In this document: positions 1 to 9,966 of the stretch, piece by piece
Numbering within the stretch: the first letter of the stretch is position 1
Layout: every line of letters begins with the position of its first letter
DNA from: Mantamonas sphyraenae
Lineage: Eukaryota; CRuMs; Mantamonadidae
Reading direction: 5' to 3'
Length of the DNA stretch: 64,000 nucleotides
Assembly (NCBI GenBank): GCA_026936335.1
Contig: JAPMXV010000034.1
Span: 1-64,000, forward strand
Notes under the pieces: generated by a model
Told to the model about the DNA's origin: nothing
Seen by the model: only the letters and a program-made list of their open reading frames with translations
The model's database searches: none
Translations under genes and position numbers: made by a program

Positions 1-175
1 CCTAACCCTAACCCTAACCCTAACCCTAACCCTAACCCTAACCCTAACCCTAACCCTAACCCTAACCCTAACCCTAACCCTAACCCTAACCCTAACCCTA
101 ACCCTAACCCTAACCCTAACCCTAACCCTAACCCTAACCCTGACCCTAACCCTAGCCCTAACCCTAACCCTAACC
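1..175. repeat. Telomeric repeat array, (CCCTAA)n, left chromosome end
   Basis: The window begins with uninterrupted CCCTAA hexamers, the C-rich strand of a TTAGGG telomere, running 5' to 3' into the chromosome as expected at a left end. Two variant units (CCCTGA near 141 and CCCTAG near 153) lie in the inner part, followed by perfect units and a degenerate last one. Variant units on the chromosome-proximal side are typical of telomere arrays because that part is renewed least often by telomerase. Confidence 0.98.
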
Positions 176-448
176 TTATTTTGTCCAAATCCCCTAGGAA
201 TATGATGAGTCCGGTCTATGTCAAGTGAGTTGTGCTCGTGTCCGCTGGCGGGGTTGCTGAGTTCGGTGGTGACATGGGGCAGTGGGCAATGGGTGGGAGT
301 GGAAATGTTGCTGGTGAGTGGTCGTCGTCCTGCAAAGCCGCGAAGTCAGCACTGCCCATCCGCCTTCAACCAAAATATCACCAACACCCACAACACCCTC
401 CACCTGTCCAACACAATCCACATACACTCCAGTTCCACCACCACCGCC
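176..448. other. Subtelomeric spacer
   Basis: This is the 273 bases between the last telomere unit and the first predicted start codon. It shows no satellite repeat, no mobile element and no coding signal that I trust. Short open frames here are low-complexity and unconvincing. It must hold the promoter of the gene starting at 449. Confidence 0.6.
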
Positions 449-3400
449 ATGGACAAAGACTACTCAAGCACTCCGAAGCAACAACACACACCCAACACCT
501 ACCCAGCGTGCGTTCTGCCTTCCACTCCGTTTTCTGACTGCCCGCTTCTCCCGCTTCCTTGCCTCCTCCATGCCTTCGTCGCTTCCCTGCACTCCTCCCC
601 TGCATCTCCACCTCCCCATCACCCCCGTTGCTGCCTTCTCCGCTCTTCTCCGATCCCGTCTCCCCTGTCACTGCCCTCCCCGTCGCCGGTTTCCCGGTCT
701 GCCAATCTCCTTCGTTTTCCCCTCTTTGCTCGTTCCAGCCTCCCTTCACCCACGCTTCTGCCCTGACGGCGTCCATCCCGCCTTCCGCTCACCGTTCCCA
801 TCCCTCCCTGCCCCTCCGCGTCTCCCCACAGCTACGGTTACATGGTCCTTCCCATGGCTGCCCAGCCGTTTCCGAACACGCTGCCCGTCTCTGGCGTACA
901 AAACCCGTACCAGCACCCACAACCACCCATCATCTGGGTCCCTGTCAACACCCATGCCCAGCAGCACCACGCATATGCTCATCAGGGCCACCAATACTAC
1001 GCCTACCCTCCTCCGCCGCCTCCTAGGCCGCGACAAACCGCCCAGATGCGCTTCGCTCAGACTCCGTTGCACCCTCCGCCTGCTCAACCCACCACAAACC
1101 ACAACCGCGTCCCCAAACGCATCAGCCCTGCCTTTGTCGGCATCACACGGACCACGTCCACCACCACATCGTCGTCCTCCTCCCACCAGGCCACACGGCA
1201 GACTGGAGACAGCGACGACGACGACGCAGACCAGGACACACACACACATGACACCGGCGATGTGGAGGACCTGATGTTCCTGAACTTTGGCCACCGTGTA
1301 CCACGGTCAACCTCCAGCAACTCAGAGTGGATGACCAGCTCATGGATGGAGGCGAACGAAGGAGACGACTTGGCAAACGACGCAACTGAGCAGCACGTGG
1401 ATGACGAGTTGGAAACTGGGGGTTCATTCAGCATTGCAGACACTGGTGATGCCATGGATGAGGAGTACATGACGCAAGACGACAGCTACGACGACACAGG
1501 CGACATGGAACAGGAAGGCACGGACGAATGGCAGCCGAGACGCACAAGCAGAGGCCGCAGACGGCGTCACAGAAGCCACAGCAGCCGACGTACTGGTCCA
1601 CAAAAGATGAAAGGCAGCGGACAGCGCAGGGTCAGGGTCACGGCTGGCAGTGGCACAGAGACAGGAACGTCGAGCACACGGGCAAGAAGGGCCAAGAACG
1701 GATACAACGGCGCAGGGAAGTCAGAAAGCGTGAATAAGAAGAACAAGTTGCCAGATGGAGTTGTGCGCAAAGGGTGGACAAAGGGACTCAGTGACGAGCG
1801 CAGCCACAGCAACAAGAAGGAGCACACCGCACTGCTGAACCACATGCACACTCTCGCCAACGAGCATCCCATCGACTACATCTCAGACCTCATGACCCTG
1901 CAGGCGCGTGTTGTGGTCTGTCATGGCACCCTGTTGGCGCTGGTCCGACAGATTCAGCTCGCTCTTGGCAACATTCCCCTCTCCCAGGGAGACATGGCCC
2001 TCTGCCTCACCCTTCTCGGCCGGGACATGGATCAACGTGGGTGCAGCCTTGCCATCCTCAACGCTGGTCTGGCCATGGGTGTGACAAAGGCTGGGTTGAA
2101 GGTGTGCTGGCTGGAGGAGCCACACGACCACGGCGACCCCAACTACGCCCTCCTCCACCTGCTTATGACAGAAATGGACACTGTTGGCGACAGGCCCCAT
2201 CCCACCACCAGGAAGGAGCACAAGCAGACCCAGCTGTGGCTGCAGGAAGCACGACGCCCTGCTGACAACGACAGCGACCCACACTGGACACAATGCGACT
2301 ACGACCACCACCTCCCCACCACCAATGTGAACAAGTGGCATCCTGAGTCTGTGCGCTGTGGCTGGAGCAAGACCGGAGACGAGCGTGGCAGCTGCACGGC
2401 GCGGGAGTTCCAGACGCTGCTGGCACACATGAAGGCACGCGCAGCCAGGCACCCTCGCCATCAGCACACACACGAGCACCAGGCACTGCGTGAGCTGATT
2501 AACAACGGCAGCCTGAAGTCCCTGGTGCGAAGCATCATCCTGGCGCTGGGCAACGTTGGCGTGCCGCCGGTCGACCTGGCTTTCTTTGTCCGCCTCCTCA
2601 GGCCACAAGCCACCTACCAGCAGTTCTCCCCTTCCACCGGCAACGCCCTCGCCCGTGGCGTCACCTCCCTTTCCCTCAAGATCGCCTGGCTCGACACACC
2701 CAAACCCAGCGACGCCACACTGCACACCCTCCTCCACACCCTCATCGACCGCATCACACCCCACATCAACACCCGCCCTACCACAGTCGACGTCGTCAAC
2801 ACCCTTGACATCCCCGAGCTTGTTCTGCCTGAGCCCACAGAGGAGGAGATGGCCTTGGAGGATGGACTGCCAGATGGCGTTGTGCGCAGTGGCTGGACGT
2901 CCTGGCGCAAGAGCGAGCGCAGCCACAGCAACAAGAAGGAGCACACCGCACTGCGGAACCACATGCACACCCTGGACAATGAGCATCCCATCGACGACAT
3001 CTCAGAACACATGACCCTGCAGGCGCGTGTTGTGGTCTGCCATGGCACCCTGCGCACGCTCGTCCGACAGATTCAGCTCGCTCTGGGCAACATTCCACTC
3101 TCCCAGGGAGACATGGCCCTCTGCCTCACCCTTCTCGGCCGGGACATGGATCAACGCGCGTGCAGACTCGCCATCCACGACGCTGGGCTGGCCATGGGTG
3201 TGACAAAGACTGGGTTGAAGGTGTGCTGGCTGGAGGAGCCACACGACCACGGCGACCCCAACTACGCCCTCCTCCACCTGCTTATGACAGAGATGGACAC
3301 TCTCGGCGACAGGCCCCATCCCACCACCTGGAAGGAGCACAAGCAGACCCAGCTGTGGCTGCAGAAAGCACGACGCCCTGCTGACAACGACAGCGACCCA

Positions 3401-4048
3401 CACTGGACACAATGTGACTACGACCACCACCTCACCACCAACAAGGTGGGTAAGTGGCATCCCGAGTCTGTGCGCAGCGGCTGGGATGCGTCCAATCACG
3501 ACGAGCGTGGCAGCTGCACGGCGCGGGAGTTCCAGACGCTGCTGGCACACATGAATGCACGCGCAGCCAAGCACCCTCGCCATCAGCATGCACGCGAGCA
3601 CCATGCACTGCGTGAGCTGATCAAGAACGGTGACCTGAAGTCTCTGCTGCGACACATCATCCTGGCGCTGGGCAACGTTGGCGTGCCGCCTGTCGATCTG
3701 GCCTTCTTTGTCCGCCTCCTCAGGCCACACCTCACCTACAAGCAGGTGCAACCTGCCATCAGCAACACCCTCATGCGCGGCGTCACCTCCCTCTCCCTCA
3801 AGATCGCCTGGCTCGACAATCCGAAACCCAGCGACGCCACACTGCACACCCTCCTCCACACCCTCCTCGACCGCATCACACCCCACATCACCACCCGCCC
3901 CACCACCTCCGCACTCGTCAACGCCTACCCCATCCCCCCTTTCACCCTGCCCAAGCGCAAAGACCCTTCCTCCTCCTCCTCCTCCTCCTCCTCCTCCTCC
4001 TCCTCCTCCTCCTCCTCCTACTCCTCCAAACGCCAGCGCCTCGAATGA
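449..4048 (+). CDS. Subtelomeric protein of unknown function with four copies of a novel domain (ABAB)
   Basis: I do not recognise the family. An ATG at 449 in good context (CCGCCATGG) opens a 19-codon exon. A GTGCGT donor at 508 and a CCCCACAG acceptor ending at 831 bracket a pyrimidine-rich intron, and splicing joins in frame to the long exon 832-4048, giving about 1,091 residues. Without that exon the first ATG is 842. After a His/Gln/Pro-rich, then acidic and Arg-rich low-complexity N-terminal third come two near-identical units of 373 residues (offset 1,119 bases). Each holds two diverged halves sharing a GW start, the LVRxIxLALGN motif, a GVTxxxLKxxWL motif and a following ALLHLL-type helix. 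The C-terminus is poly-Ser ending in a basic KRQR motif. The mostly helical repeats suggest a binding scaffold, but no function can be assigned. Confidence 0.75.
1748..3930 (+). repeat. Tandem duplication, two units of 1,119 bases inside the subtelomeric gene
   Basis: Unit 1 starts near 1748 (codons for LPDGVVR) and unit 2 near 2867 (same motif). The two match closely base for base over about 1.06 kb. Within each unit the first half (from about 1748 and 2867) and second half (from about 2347 and 3466) are themselves distantly homologous at protein level, so an old duplication was followed by a recent one. Confidence 0.9.
3968..4019 (+). repeat. (TCC)n microsatellite coding poly-Ser
   Basis: About 17 tandem TCC triplets encode a serine run near the C-terminus of the subtelomeric protein. 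Length variation would keep the reading frame. Confidence 0.95.
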
Positions 4049-4250
4049 ACCCCCCCCCTCCTTCCTAAAGTCCATCCAAAACCCCCTTCCCAATGTCCAT
4101 CCAAAATCCTCCTCTTCCAACTCCTCCGTCAGCGTGACCTCAGCCGCCCGCTCCAAACTCCTGCATCAAGTGGCACGCGAGTGATCGAATGAGGGACAAG
4201 GAGTGCAAGCAGAGACTTTTTCAATCGGCGCTGGTTCGCCCGAACCCAAC

Positions 4251-5783
4251 TCACACCCTTTCAATCACAATGGCGCTCGCCCCGCCTCCCCCGTTGCAAA
4301 TACCCGCCACACCAATCGTGCCCTCCTCCTGTTCCAAAACGCTCGTCAGCGTGACCACGATACGCGCTCCGGAGCACCCGATCGGATGACCCAGTGCCAC
4401 CGCGCCGCCGTACACGTTCACCTTTTCCGGATTCAGATCCAGCAGTTTGTTGTTGGCCAGCGACACCACAGAGAATGCCTCGTTGATCTCATAATAGATA
4501 TCATCGTTCGCCTCCACTCCCGCACGCTTCAGCGCAAGCGGGATCGCTCCCGCCGGTGCCGTCGTAAAGTCCTCCGGCGCCTGAGCAAAGTCGGCAAAGC
4601 CCCGGATCACTGCCAGCGGCTTCACGCCCTGTTCTGCCGCCTTGCTTGCGCTCATCAACACCAACGCGGCCGCACCGTCGTTCAGCGTCGACGCGTTCGC
4701 CGCGGTCACTGTTCCGTCTTTCTTGAAAGCCGGTCGCAGACCTGGGATCTTGTCAAAGTTCACATTGGTGTACTCCATGTCCTGTGCATACACCTTGGGG
4801 TCTCCGCGCCGCTGCGGCACGCTCACAGGCACAATCTCTCGCTCAAACTTGCCCGCCGCCACCGCTGCCGCCACTCGCTTGTAGCTCTCGATGGCAAACG
4901 CGTCCTGGTCCTCACGCGTAAAGTGGTAGTCCTCTGCGCACTTTTCGGCGCACATGCCCATGTGAAAGTTGTTGTACACGTCCCACAGGCCGTCTTTCAC
5001 AACGCCGTCCACAATCTGGTTGTGTCCGTAGCCCAGTCCCGTTCGAGCTCCGGGCAGGTAGTACGGCACGTTGCTCATGCTTTCCATGCCTCCGGCCAGC
5101 ACCACCTCCGCCTGTCCCGTCATGATCGCCTGAGCACCAAACATCACACTCTTCATCCCCGACGCGCACACCTTGTTGATCGTGGTGCTTGGCACGCCGT
5201 TGCCCAGCCCAGATCCCTTCACAACCTGCTTGGTCGGCGCCTGGCCCAGGTTTGCAGAGATCACGTTGCCCATGATTGCCTCGTCCACCTCGGGTTCCCT
5301 GTGCACCTGCGTCAGCCTCCCATTGCAGCTCTCCATATACCCCCGCTTCGCCACTTACCAGCACGCTCCAGCGCCTCCTTGGCTGCGGCTGTGCCCAGGT
5401 CCACTGCAGACAGGCCTGCAAAAGCACCCTGGATTGCCCTCGCCGTGTCAGCTTGTCAAGCGGAAAATCCAAACTCCCGACGGAATCCTTTTCGCCCTCT
5501 TTGCCTCCCTCTTCCTCCACCGCACACGCTCCGGCCGTCGCTCCTTCGCCACCCTCCCGCTTGCCACTCCACGTTTTGAATTCCCGCATTCCGCTTCACG
5601 CCTCTGCCCTAGTCGCCCTACCTGGAAAGTTGCAATTGGCGTGCGAGCCGCGCTCACAATCACCACGTCGTCCCGCGCCGTTGCCGACGATGCAAAACCG
5701 GCGCAGGCGCCAGCTCCACGTGCAGCACTCGACGATGCGCGTGCCACCGTCGAGGCAGAAGAGGTTCCAAATCGTGCAAACAT
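4251..5783 (-). CDS. ACAT1: Acetyl-CoA acetyltransferase (thiolase), mitochondrial type
   Basis: This thiolase condenses or cleaves acetoacetyl-CoA in ketone-body and isoleucine metabolism. The start at 5783 gives a Ser/Ala/Arg-rich presequence before the first strand ([13 protein letters not shown]), typical of mitochondrial import. Exon 1 is 5622-5783, exon 2 is 5355-5428 ([12 protein letters not shown]) and exon 3 is 4251-5298. The nucleophile Cys is in NKVCASGMK, the NEAF motif follows, and the catalytic His and second Cys lie in [10 protein letters not shown] with CNGGGG near the end. Total 427 residues, the usual length. The exon 2/3 join is odd: the strong GTAAGT at 5358 cannot keep frame with any nearby AG. 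A GTGGCG donor at 5354 with acceptor GCACAG does, giving [13 protein letters not shown], in a 56-base intron. Coding identity is certain; that splice site is an inference. Confidence 0.93.
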
Positions 5784-5835
5784 TTTCGAGAGAGAGAAAG
5801 AAGTTTCCTGTGCCTCCACCAACGCAACGCAACGC
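5784..5835. promoter_or_regulatory. 52-base head-to-head spacer, presumed bidirectional promoter
   Basis: Only 52 bases separate the start codons of the thiolase (-) and the LIM protein (+). No TATA-like element is visible. There is a GA-rich stretch and a short CAACG repeat. Core promoter sequence must lie here or overlap one or both coding exons. Confidence 0.5.
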
Positions 5836-8800
5836 ATGACCTCCAACCCACAGAGTGCGGAGCAACTCTTGGTGCAATGGGTCAACCAGCGCCTCGAATC
5901 TGGCGGCAAAGAACCCATCCAGAACGTCCGCCAAGACCTTCAATCTGGTGCCGTTTTGGCCTCCCTCCTCTCCCAGCTCACGGGCAAGCCCATCCGCCTC
6001 GCCACCACCAGCCCAAAGAACATTTTCCAGATGCGCGACAACCTTGACCAGGTTGCCGCTGCGTTGAAAGGCCTTGGCCTCTCTGTGCCCGACTTTGGCC
6101 CAGACGACTTTTCCTCTGACGGCGATTCCACCGTCCCGCTCGCCGTTCTCGGCGCCATCGTCCGCCACTTCGAGTTGGCCTCTATCGACGCCACACAGAG
6201 AGCAGACCTTGAGGGCCGCCGCCGCTCCATCCGCCTTGAACGCGCACGCTCCGCCTCCACGGCCAACTCCTCCTCCACCGAGTCCAAGCCCAGCCCCCTC
6301 GACCAGGTCTCTTCCCTCGAAGAAGACGACCCGCAGAGGCAGGTCGTCGTGTCCCTTAAACAAAGCAGCATCTGTGCGGCCAAGTTTGCAAAGGCTGCCG
6401 TCTCTGCAGGTCTCTCCGCTGACCTCCGCACCCAGCTCATTGCCGCCACCAAGGAGCTCAATGCAAAGACTGCGCATGCCGCTCAGTGCAACCTGGCCGA
6501 TCTCACCGACGCCGACGCCAAGCGTGCCTTTGCGCTGGCCGTCCGCCAGTACATGGCTGTCGTTGCCCAGATTCGTGCCGTGGCAGACGAGGTCGGCGAC
6601 ACCCACGACGACCTCCAGGAGCTTGTCGACGCCTTCCACCAATCTGTCCTCACCCTCAACACTCACCTTGCCGCCCGCCTCAAGCAGCAATCCACCGACG
6701 CCAGCGACAATCAGTCCGAGCAGCAAACCCAGGATCCAGAGGAACGCCCTCCACTTCCCGACAACGAAGAGGCTCTACTCAAAGCCGGCAAGGGCGTAGC
6801 CGTCGCCCTCGTCAAGGTTTCCAAGCAGCTGGCCCAGAAATCTTCTGCCAAGCTTGTTCAGGCCAAGGTCGCCGTCATGACCAAGGCCCTTTCCGCCTTT
6901 GCCGACGCCCTGCGCTCTTCAAGCGCCGATGACAACTCGGACCGATCCCAACTCGAGGCCGCACAGAAGCGCTTTGCCACCTCCGTTGTCCTTGCCCTCA
7001 GTGCCCTCAAGGACGCTGTCCGCACCCTCGACGACAGCACCGTCGAGACAAAGGGCATCCAGCTCATCATGCAGATGATCGCCGTCTACAAAGAACGCCT
7101 TGACGCAACCACCGGCCTCGGTGGAGGCAACAGCCTCGACAAGCCGTCCCCCAAACCCCGCGTGGGCTTTGCTCAGCCCCCTCCCGACGACTCTCCACAG
7201 CGTGGCGACCAAGTTCAGAGTGTCGAGGAGGCACAAGAACAAAAGCGCAACACCCGTGCTTGCATCAAAGAAATCGGCGAACACGTCTGCTCCTTCGCCA
7301 CCGCCATCGCAGACCTCGGCGTGCGCGGCCAGGCCAAGAAGGAGATCGTCATTGCCTGCAAGTGCTTTGGCAACGCTGTCCACAGCATCATCAAGCACCT
7401 CTCTGCCACTTCCCTCGTCTACGACAACGAGTGCCGACTGCTCGAGCTCCATGCCCGCCGCGTCATCCGCCAGGTCGAAATCCTCCTCGACATTGGCGAC
7501 GCTGCCACAAAAACCCTTGGTTCCTCCGACGACATCCGCGACGCCGCAGACGTCCTCAGCAACTCCCTTAAAGAGATCAAGGCCTACGCCTGCATCAGCG
7601 AGCGCGAAGAGACCGAACGCCAGCGCTTCGCGCGCGTAGCCAAGGACCTTGCACGCCGCGTGGTCTCTGTCGTCAAGGACCTCGTGCGCGAAGGCGTCGA
7701 CGCAGGCTTCAAGCGAAACCTCATGCAAAACGTGAAAAAGGTAAAGTCCCTCACCTCTGACCTCGTCGACATCACCAAGGACCTGCACATCGACTGGGAA
7801 TCTGGCTCCACCAACAAGCGCTTCAACAAGCACTGCAACGACATGAGCCTCCAGACCATGCAGGTTGTCAGCACCTGCAAGCAGCTCGCCAAGGAGCGTC
7901 TTCGTGGCGCAGGCTCCCTCACAGCCGTGGCCGCAGACCTCGAGCGCAGCCTACAAACCTTTGAGGACGAGGCAGAGGCTCTCAAGCGTGCCCTGGGTGG
8001 CGAGGCTGCCGCTCAGAACTTTGCTTCTTTCCGCCTCACCGTCCACGTCGACCTCGATGCAGTCGCCGCACTCGGCTTTGCTCTCGACGGCTCTGCCCCT
8101 GCTCCCCGCACCACATCCACCATTCTGCGCCAGGGATCCACTGGCCAGTCCCAGTCCCAGTCCCAGTCGTCGTCTTCCAACTCCTCCTCGGTTGACACGG
8201 CGGCCTTCGACCTTGGCTTCGACCTCGGCTCAGGTGGTGGTGGTGGTGGAAGCAGCAGCACCACCAGCACCAGCGCCGACACAGACGGCACAGGCGCCTC
8301 TGCCGACTCGCTCACCACCCAATCCGAGGCTTGGCAAGGACTTGGCAACGAAGCAAATGATCTGGACGACATCATGAGCGGTCTGATGATGCAAAAGGCG
8401 CAGATCGAGCGCAGCCAGACCGCCGCCCAAACTCTTTCGGCTCTCGACGAGCTCTTTGTCGGCCTGCAGGATGCCATGACGGGAGAGGGCATGGAAGAGT
8501 CCTTTTCTGTGTGCCCTGCCTGTGAACAGCCCATCATGGACATGCTCACCAGCGTCGAGCTCCTCGGATCCCGCTGGCACCCTGAGCATCTCCTCTGCAA
8601 CAGCTGTGGAGCCACACATGCCCTCTTTGAGCTCGAGGGCGTTGTATTTTGTGAATCCTGCTTCCGCGATGTGTTTGCTTCCCGCTGCAGTGTGTGCAGC
8701 CTTTCCATTGTCAGCAACATGATCCGTGTCGGCGACCGCATGTTCCATGACTACTGCTTCCAGTGCATCGACTGCTCAGCCTTCTTGGCCGGCCAGGTCT

Positions 8801-9036
8801 ATTACGAACACTCGGGAGACATCGTATGCACCCTCGACTACCATAAGCGCATGGGCCTCATCTGTCCTGGCTGCGCAAAACCCGTCACCTCCACTGGCAT
8901 CTCTTTTGCCGACCACAAGTTCCACAGCGACTGCTTCTGCTGCAACGCCTGCTACAAGAAGCTTGTCGGCAAGCCCTACCGAGTCCACAACGAGAAGCCC
9001 TTCTGCAAGCTGTGTTTCGACAAGCGCTACGGATGA
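5836..9036 (+). CDS. Calponin-homology / helical-bundle / triple-LIM cytoskeletal protein
   Basis: A single exon of 1,066 residues. The start is ATG 5836 because the calponin-homology-like domain begins immediately (AEQLLVQWVNQRLES, to about residue 115). Residues about 170-720 are Ala/Leu/Lys-rich helices with the look of talin/vinculin/alpha-catenin-type bundles. About 720-890 are Ser/Gln/Gly-rich and then helical. Three LIM zinc fingers close the protein (about 892-950, 951-1010, 1011-1066), each starting with CxxC (CPAC, CSVC, CPGC) and carrying the usual W/F-H-xx-C spacing. CH domains bind actin or signalling partners and LIM arrays bind adhesion proteins, so a role linking actin to membrane or adhesion sites is likely. 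The exact combination is not one I know. No transmembrane segment is present. The next gene starts 44 bases after the stop. Confidence 0.85.
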   Translation: MTSNPQSAEQLLVQWVNQRLESGGKEPIQNVRQDLQSGAVLASLLSQLTGKPIRLATTSPKNIFQMRDNLDQVAAALKGLGLSVPDFGPDDFSSDGDSTVPLAVLGAIVRHFELASIDATQRADLEGRRRSIRLERARSASTANSSSTESKPSPLDQVSSLEEDDPQRQVVVSLKQSSICAAKFAKAAVSAGLSADLRTQLIAATKELNAKTAHAAQCNLADLTDADAKRAFALAVRQYMAVVAQIRAVADEVGDTHDDLQELVDAFHQSVLTLNTHLAARLKQQSTDASDNQSEQQTQDPEERPPLPDNEEALLKAGKGVAVALVKVSKQLAQKSSAKLVQAKVAVMTKALSAFADALRSSSADDNSDRSQLEAAQKRFATSVVLALSALKDAVRTLDDSTVETKGIQLIMQMIAVYKERLDATTGLGGGNSLDKPSPKPRVGFAQPPPDDSPQRGDQVQSVEEAQEQKRNTRACIKEIGEHVCSFATAIADLGVRGQAKKEIVIACKCFGNAVHSIIKHLSATSLVYDNECRLLELHARRVIRQVEILLDIGDAATKTLGSSDDIRDAADVLSNSLKEIKAYACISEREETERQRFARVAKDLARRVVSVVKDLVREGVDAGFKRNLMQNVKKVKSLTSDLVDITKDLHIDWESGSTNKRFNKHCNDMSLQTMQVVSTCKQLAKERLRGAGSLTAVAADLERSLQTFEDEAEALKRALGGEAAAQNFASFRLTVHVDLDAVAALGFALDGSAPAPRTTSTILRQGSTGQSQSQSQSSSSNSSSVDTAAFDLGFDLGSGGGGGGSSSTTSTSADTDGTGASADSLTTQSEAWQGLGNEANDLDDIMSGLMMQKAQIERSQTAAQTLSALDELFVGLQDAMTGEGMEESFSVCPACEQPIMDMLTSVELLGSRWHPEHLLCNSCGATHALFELEGVVFCESCFRDVFASRCSVCSLSIVSNMIRVGDRMFHDYCFQCIDCSAFLAGQVYYEHSGDIVCTLDYHKRMGLICPGCAKPVTSTGISFADHKFHSDCFCCNACYKKLVGKPYRVHNEKPFCKLCFDKRYG

Positions 9037-9080
9037 GGGGAAAATGAATTTGGCAAACTGTGCTCCAACCAACCCAATCC

Positions 9081-9927
9081 ATGTCCATGTCCACCTCCCA
9101 GCCCGAAACCGATCCATCCCAGTGGACCAAATATCCTGACGAGTGCCAGCAGGCCTACCCGGACGGCATCACTGTGGATCTAGGCGAGGGAGTCGCACGC
9201 ACAAAACACGGCGAGGATCCAGAGAGCATGACTTTCACCGTGTCTGCCGAAGAGCTTGTGTTTGCCCGCTACCTTTCCTTCTTCAAGCGCACCGTGGATG
9301 TCTCCAACGGCCAGACCATCGAATACGACGTCGTCAGCCGCGGCCGCGGCGGCTACACAGACCCGGATCCTACCTTTGCCTGCGTCTGCCCTTTTGACAC
9401 CTCCACCAACACCGTCACTGTCGTCAAAGAGTTTGCCCAGGCCACAGGCGAGTTTGTCTACAGCCTACCCTGTGGATCCTTCGACGCGCGCAAACACGAC
9501 ACCATCTTTGCCGCAGGTACGTCCAGACCCCTTTCCAGCCTTCCAGCTCCGCTGCCCAAACCCCAGCCAACCAACCTCCCATCATCCCTCCCCTTCCCTC
9601 CCCTTCCTTCCCACAGCACAGGCTGAACTCAGTGAGGAAGGCATGCTCACCGACGGCACCTGGGTCTCCCTCCTGCCTGAGGGAGAAACAGGCATCATGG
9701 AAGTCAAATGGGGCCGTGCACGCCTCCACCCGTTTCTCTGCATCGACGCCGTCCCGGACAAGCAACCAGGCCAGCTCGACGACGAGGAGTTTCTCGTCGT
9801 CTACGACCAGGTGCCCTTTGACGAGTTTAAGAAGCTTATCTGCGCCGGTCGCGTCATGCTCCACTCCACGCAGACCTTTTTCATGGCCATGGTGTACCTC
9901 CAGGACCATGGCTACCTCTCCTCCTGA
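9081..9927 (+). CDS. NUDIX-hydrolase-like protein, degenerate Nudix box
   Basis: Exons 9081-9516 and 9617-9927 join in frame (GCC GCA G|CA CAG), giving 248 residues from ATG 9081. A beta-rich N-terminal part (FACVCPFD...VVKEFAQATGEFVYSLPCGSFD) runs into a Nudix-like helix AELSEEGML, followed by the sheet region containing KWGRARLHPFLCID. The arrangement resembles ADP-ribose/UDP-sugar pyrophosphatases of the NUDT5/NUDT14 group. The metal-binding EE pair is kept, but the upstream Glu and the Arg of the consensus GX5EX7REUXEEXGU are absent and the late Gly is Met. Catalysis may therefore be altered or lost. No partner can be inferred from its neighbours, which sit 44 and 39 bases away. Confidence 0.7.
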
Positions 9928-9966
9928 GCTGCTCCTGCCCCTTGCCCCTTCGCAACCAATCCTCCA

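Noticed and set aside
1748-3930. Transposon or retroelement origin of the subtelomeric repeat
   Set aside because: No terminal repeats, target duplications, transposase or reverse transcriptase motifs; the duplication is inside one open frame.
3002-4156. Long minus-strand open frames opposite the subtelomeric gene (also 1883-2986)
   Set aside because: Gly/Val/Glu low-complexity translation mirroring codon bias and the TCC run of the plus-strand gene; no start context or domain.
4203-5579. A 458-codon plus-strand open frame across the thiolase
   Set aside because: Antisense shadow of an unmistakable thiolase; the translation is Arg/His-rich without any motif.
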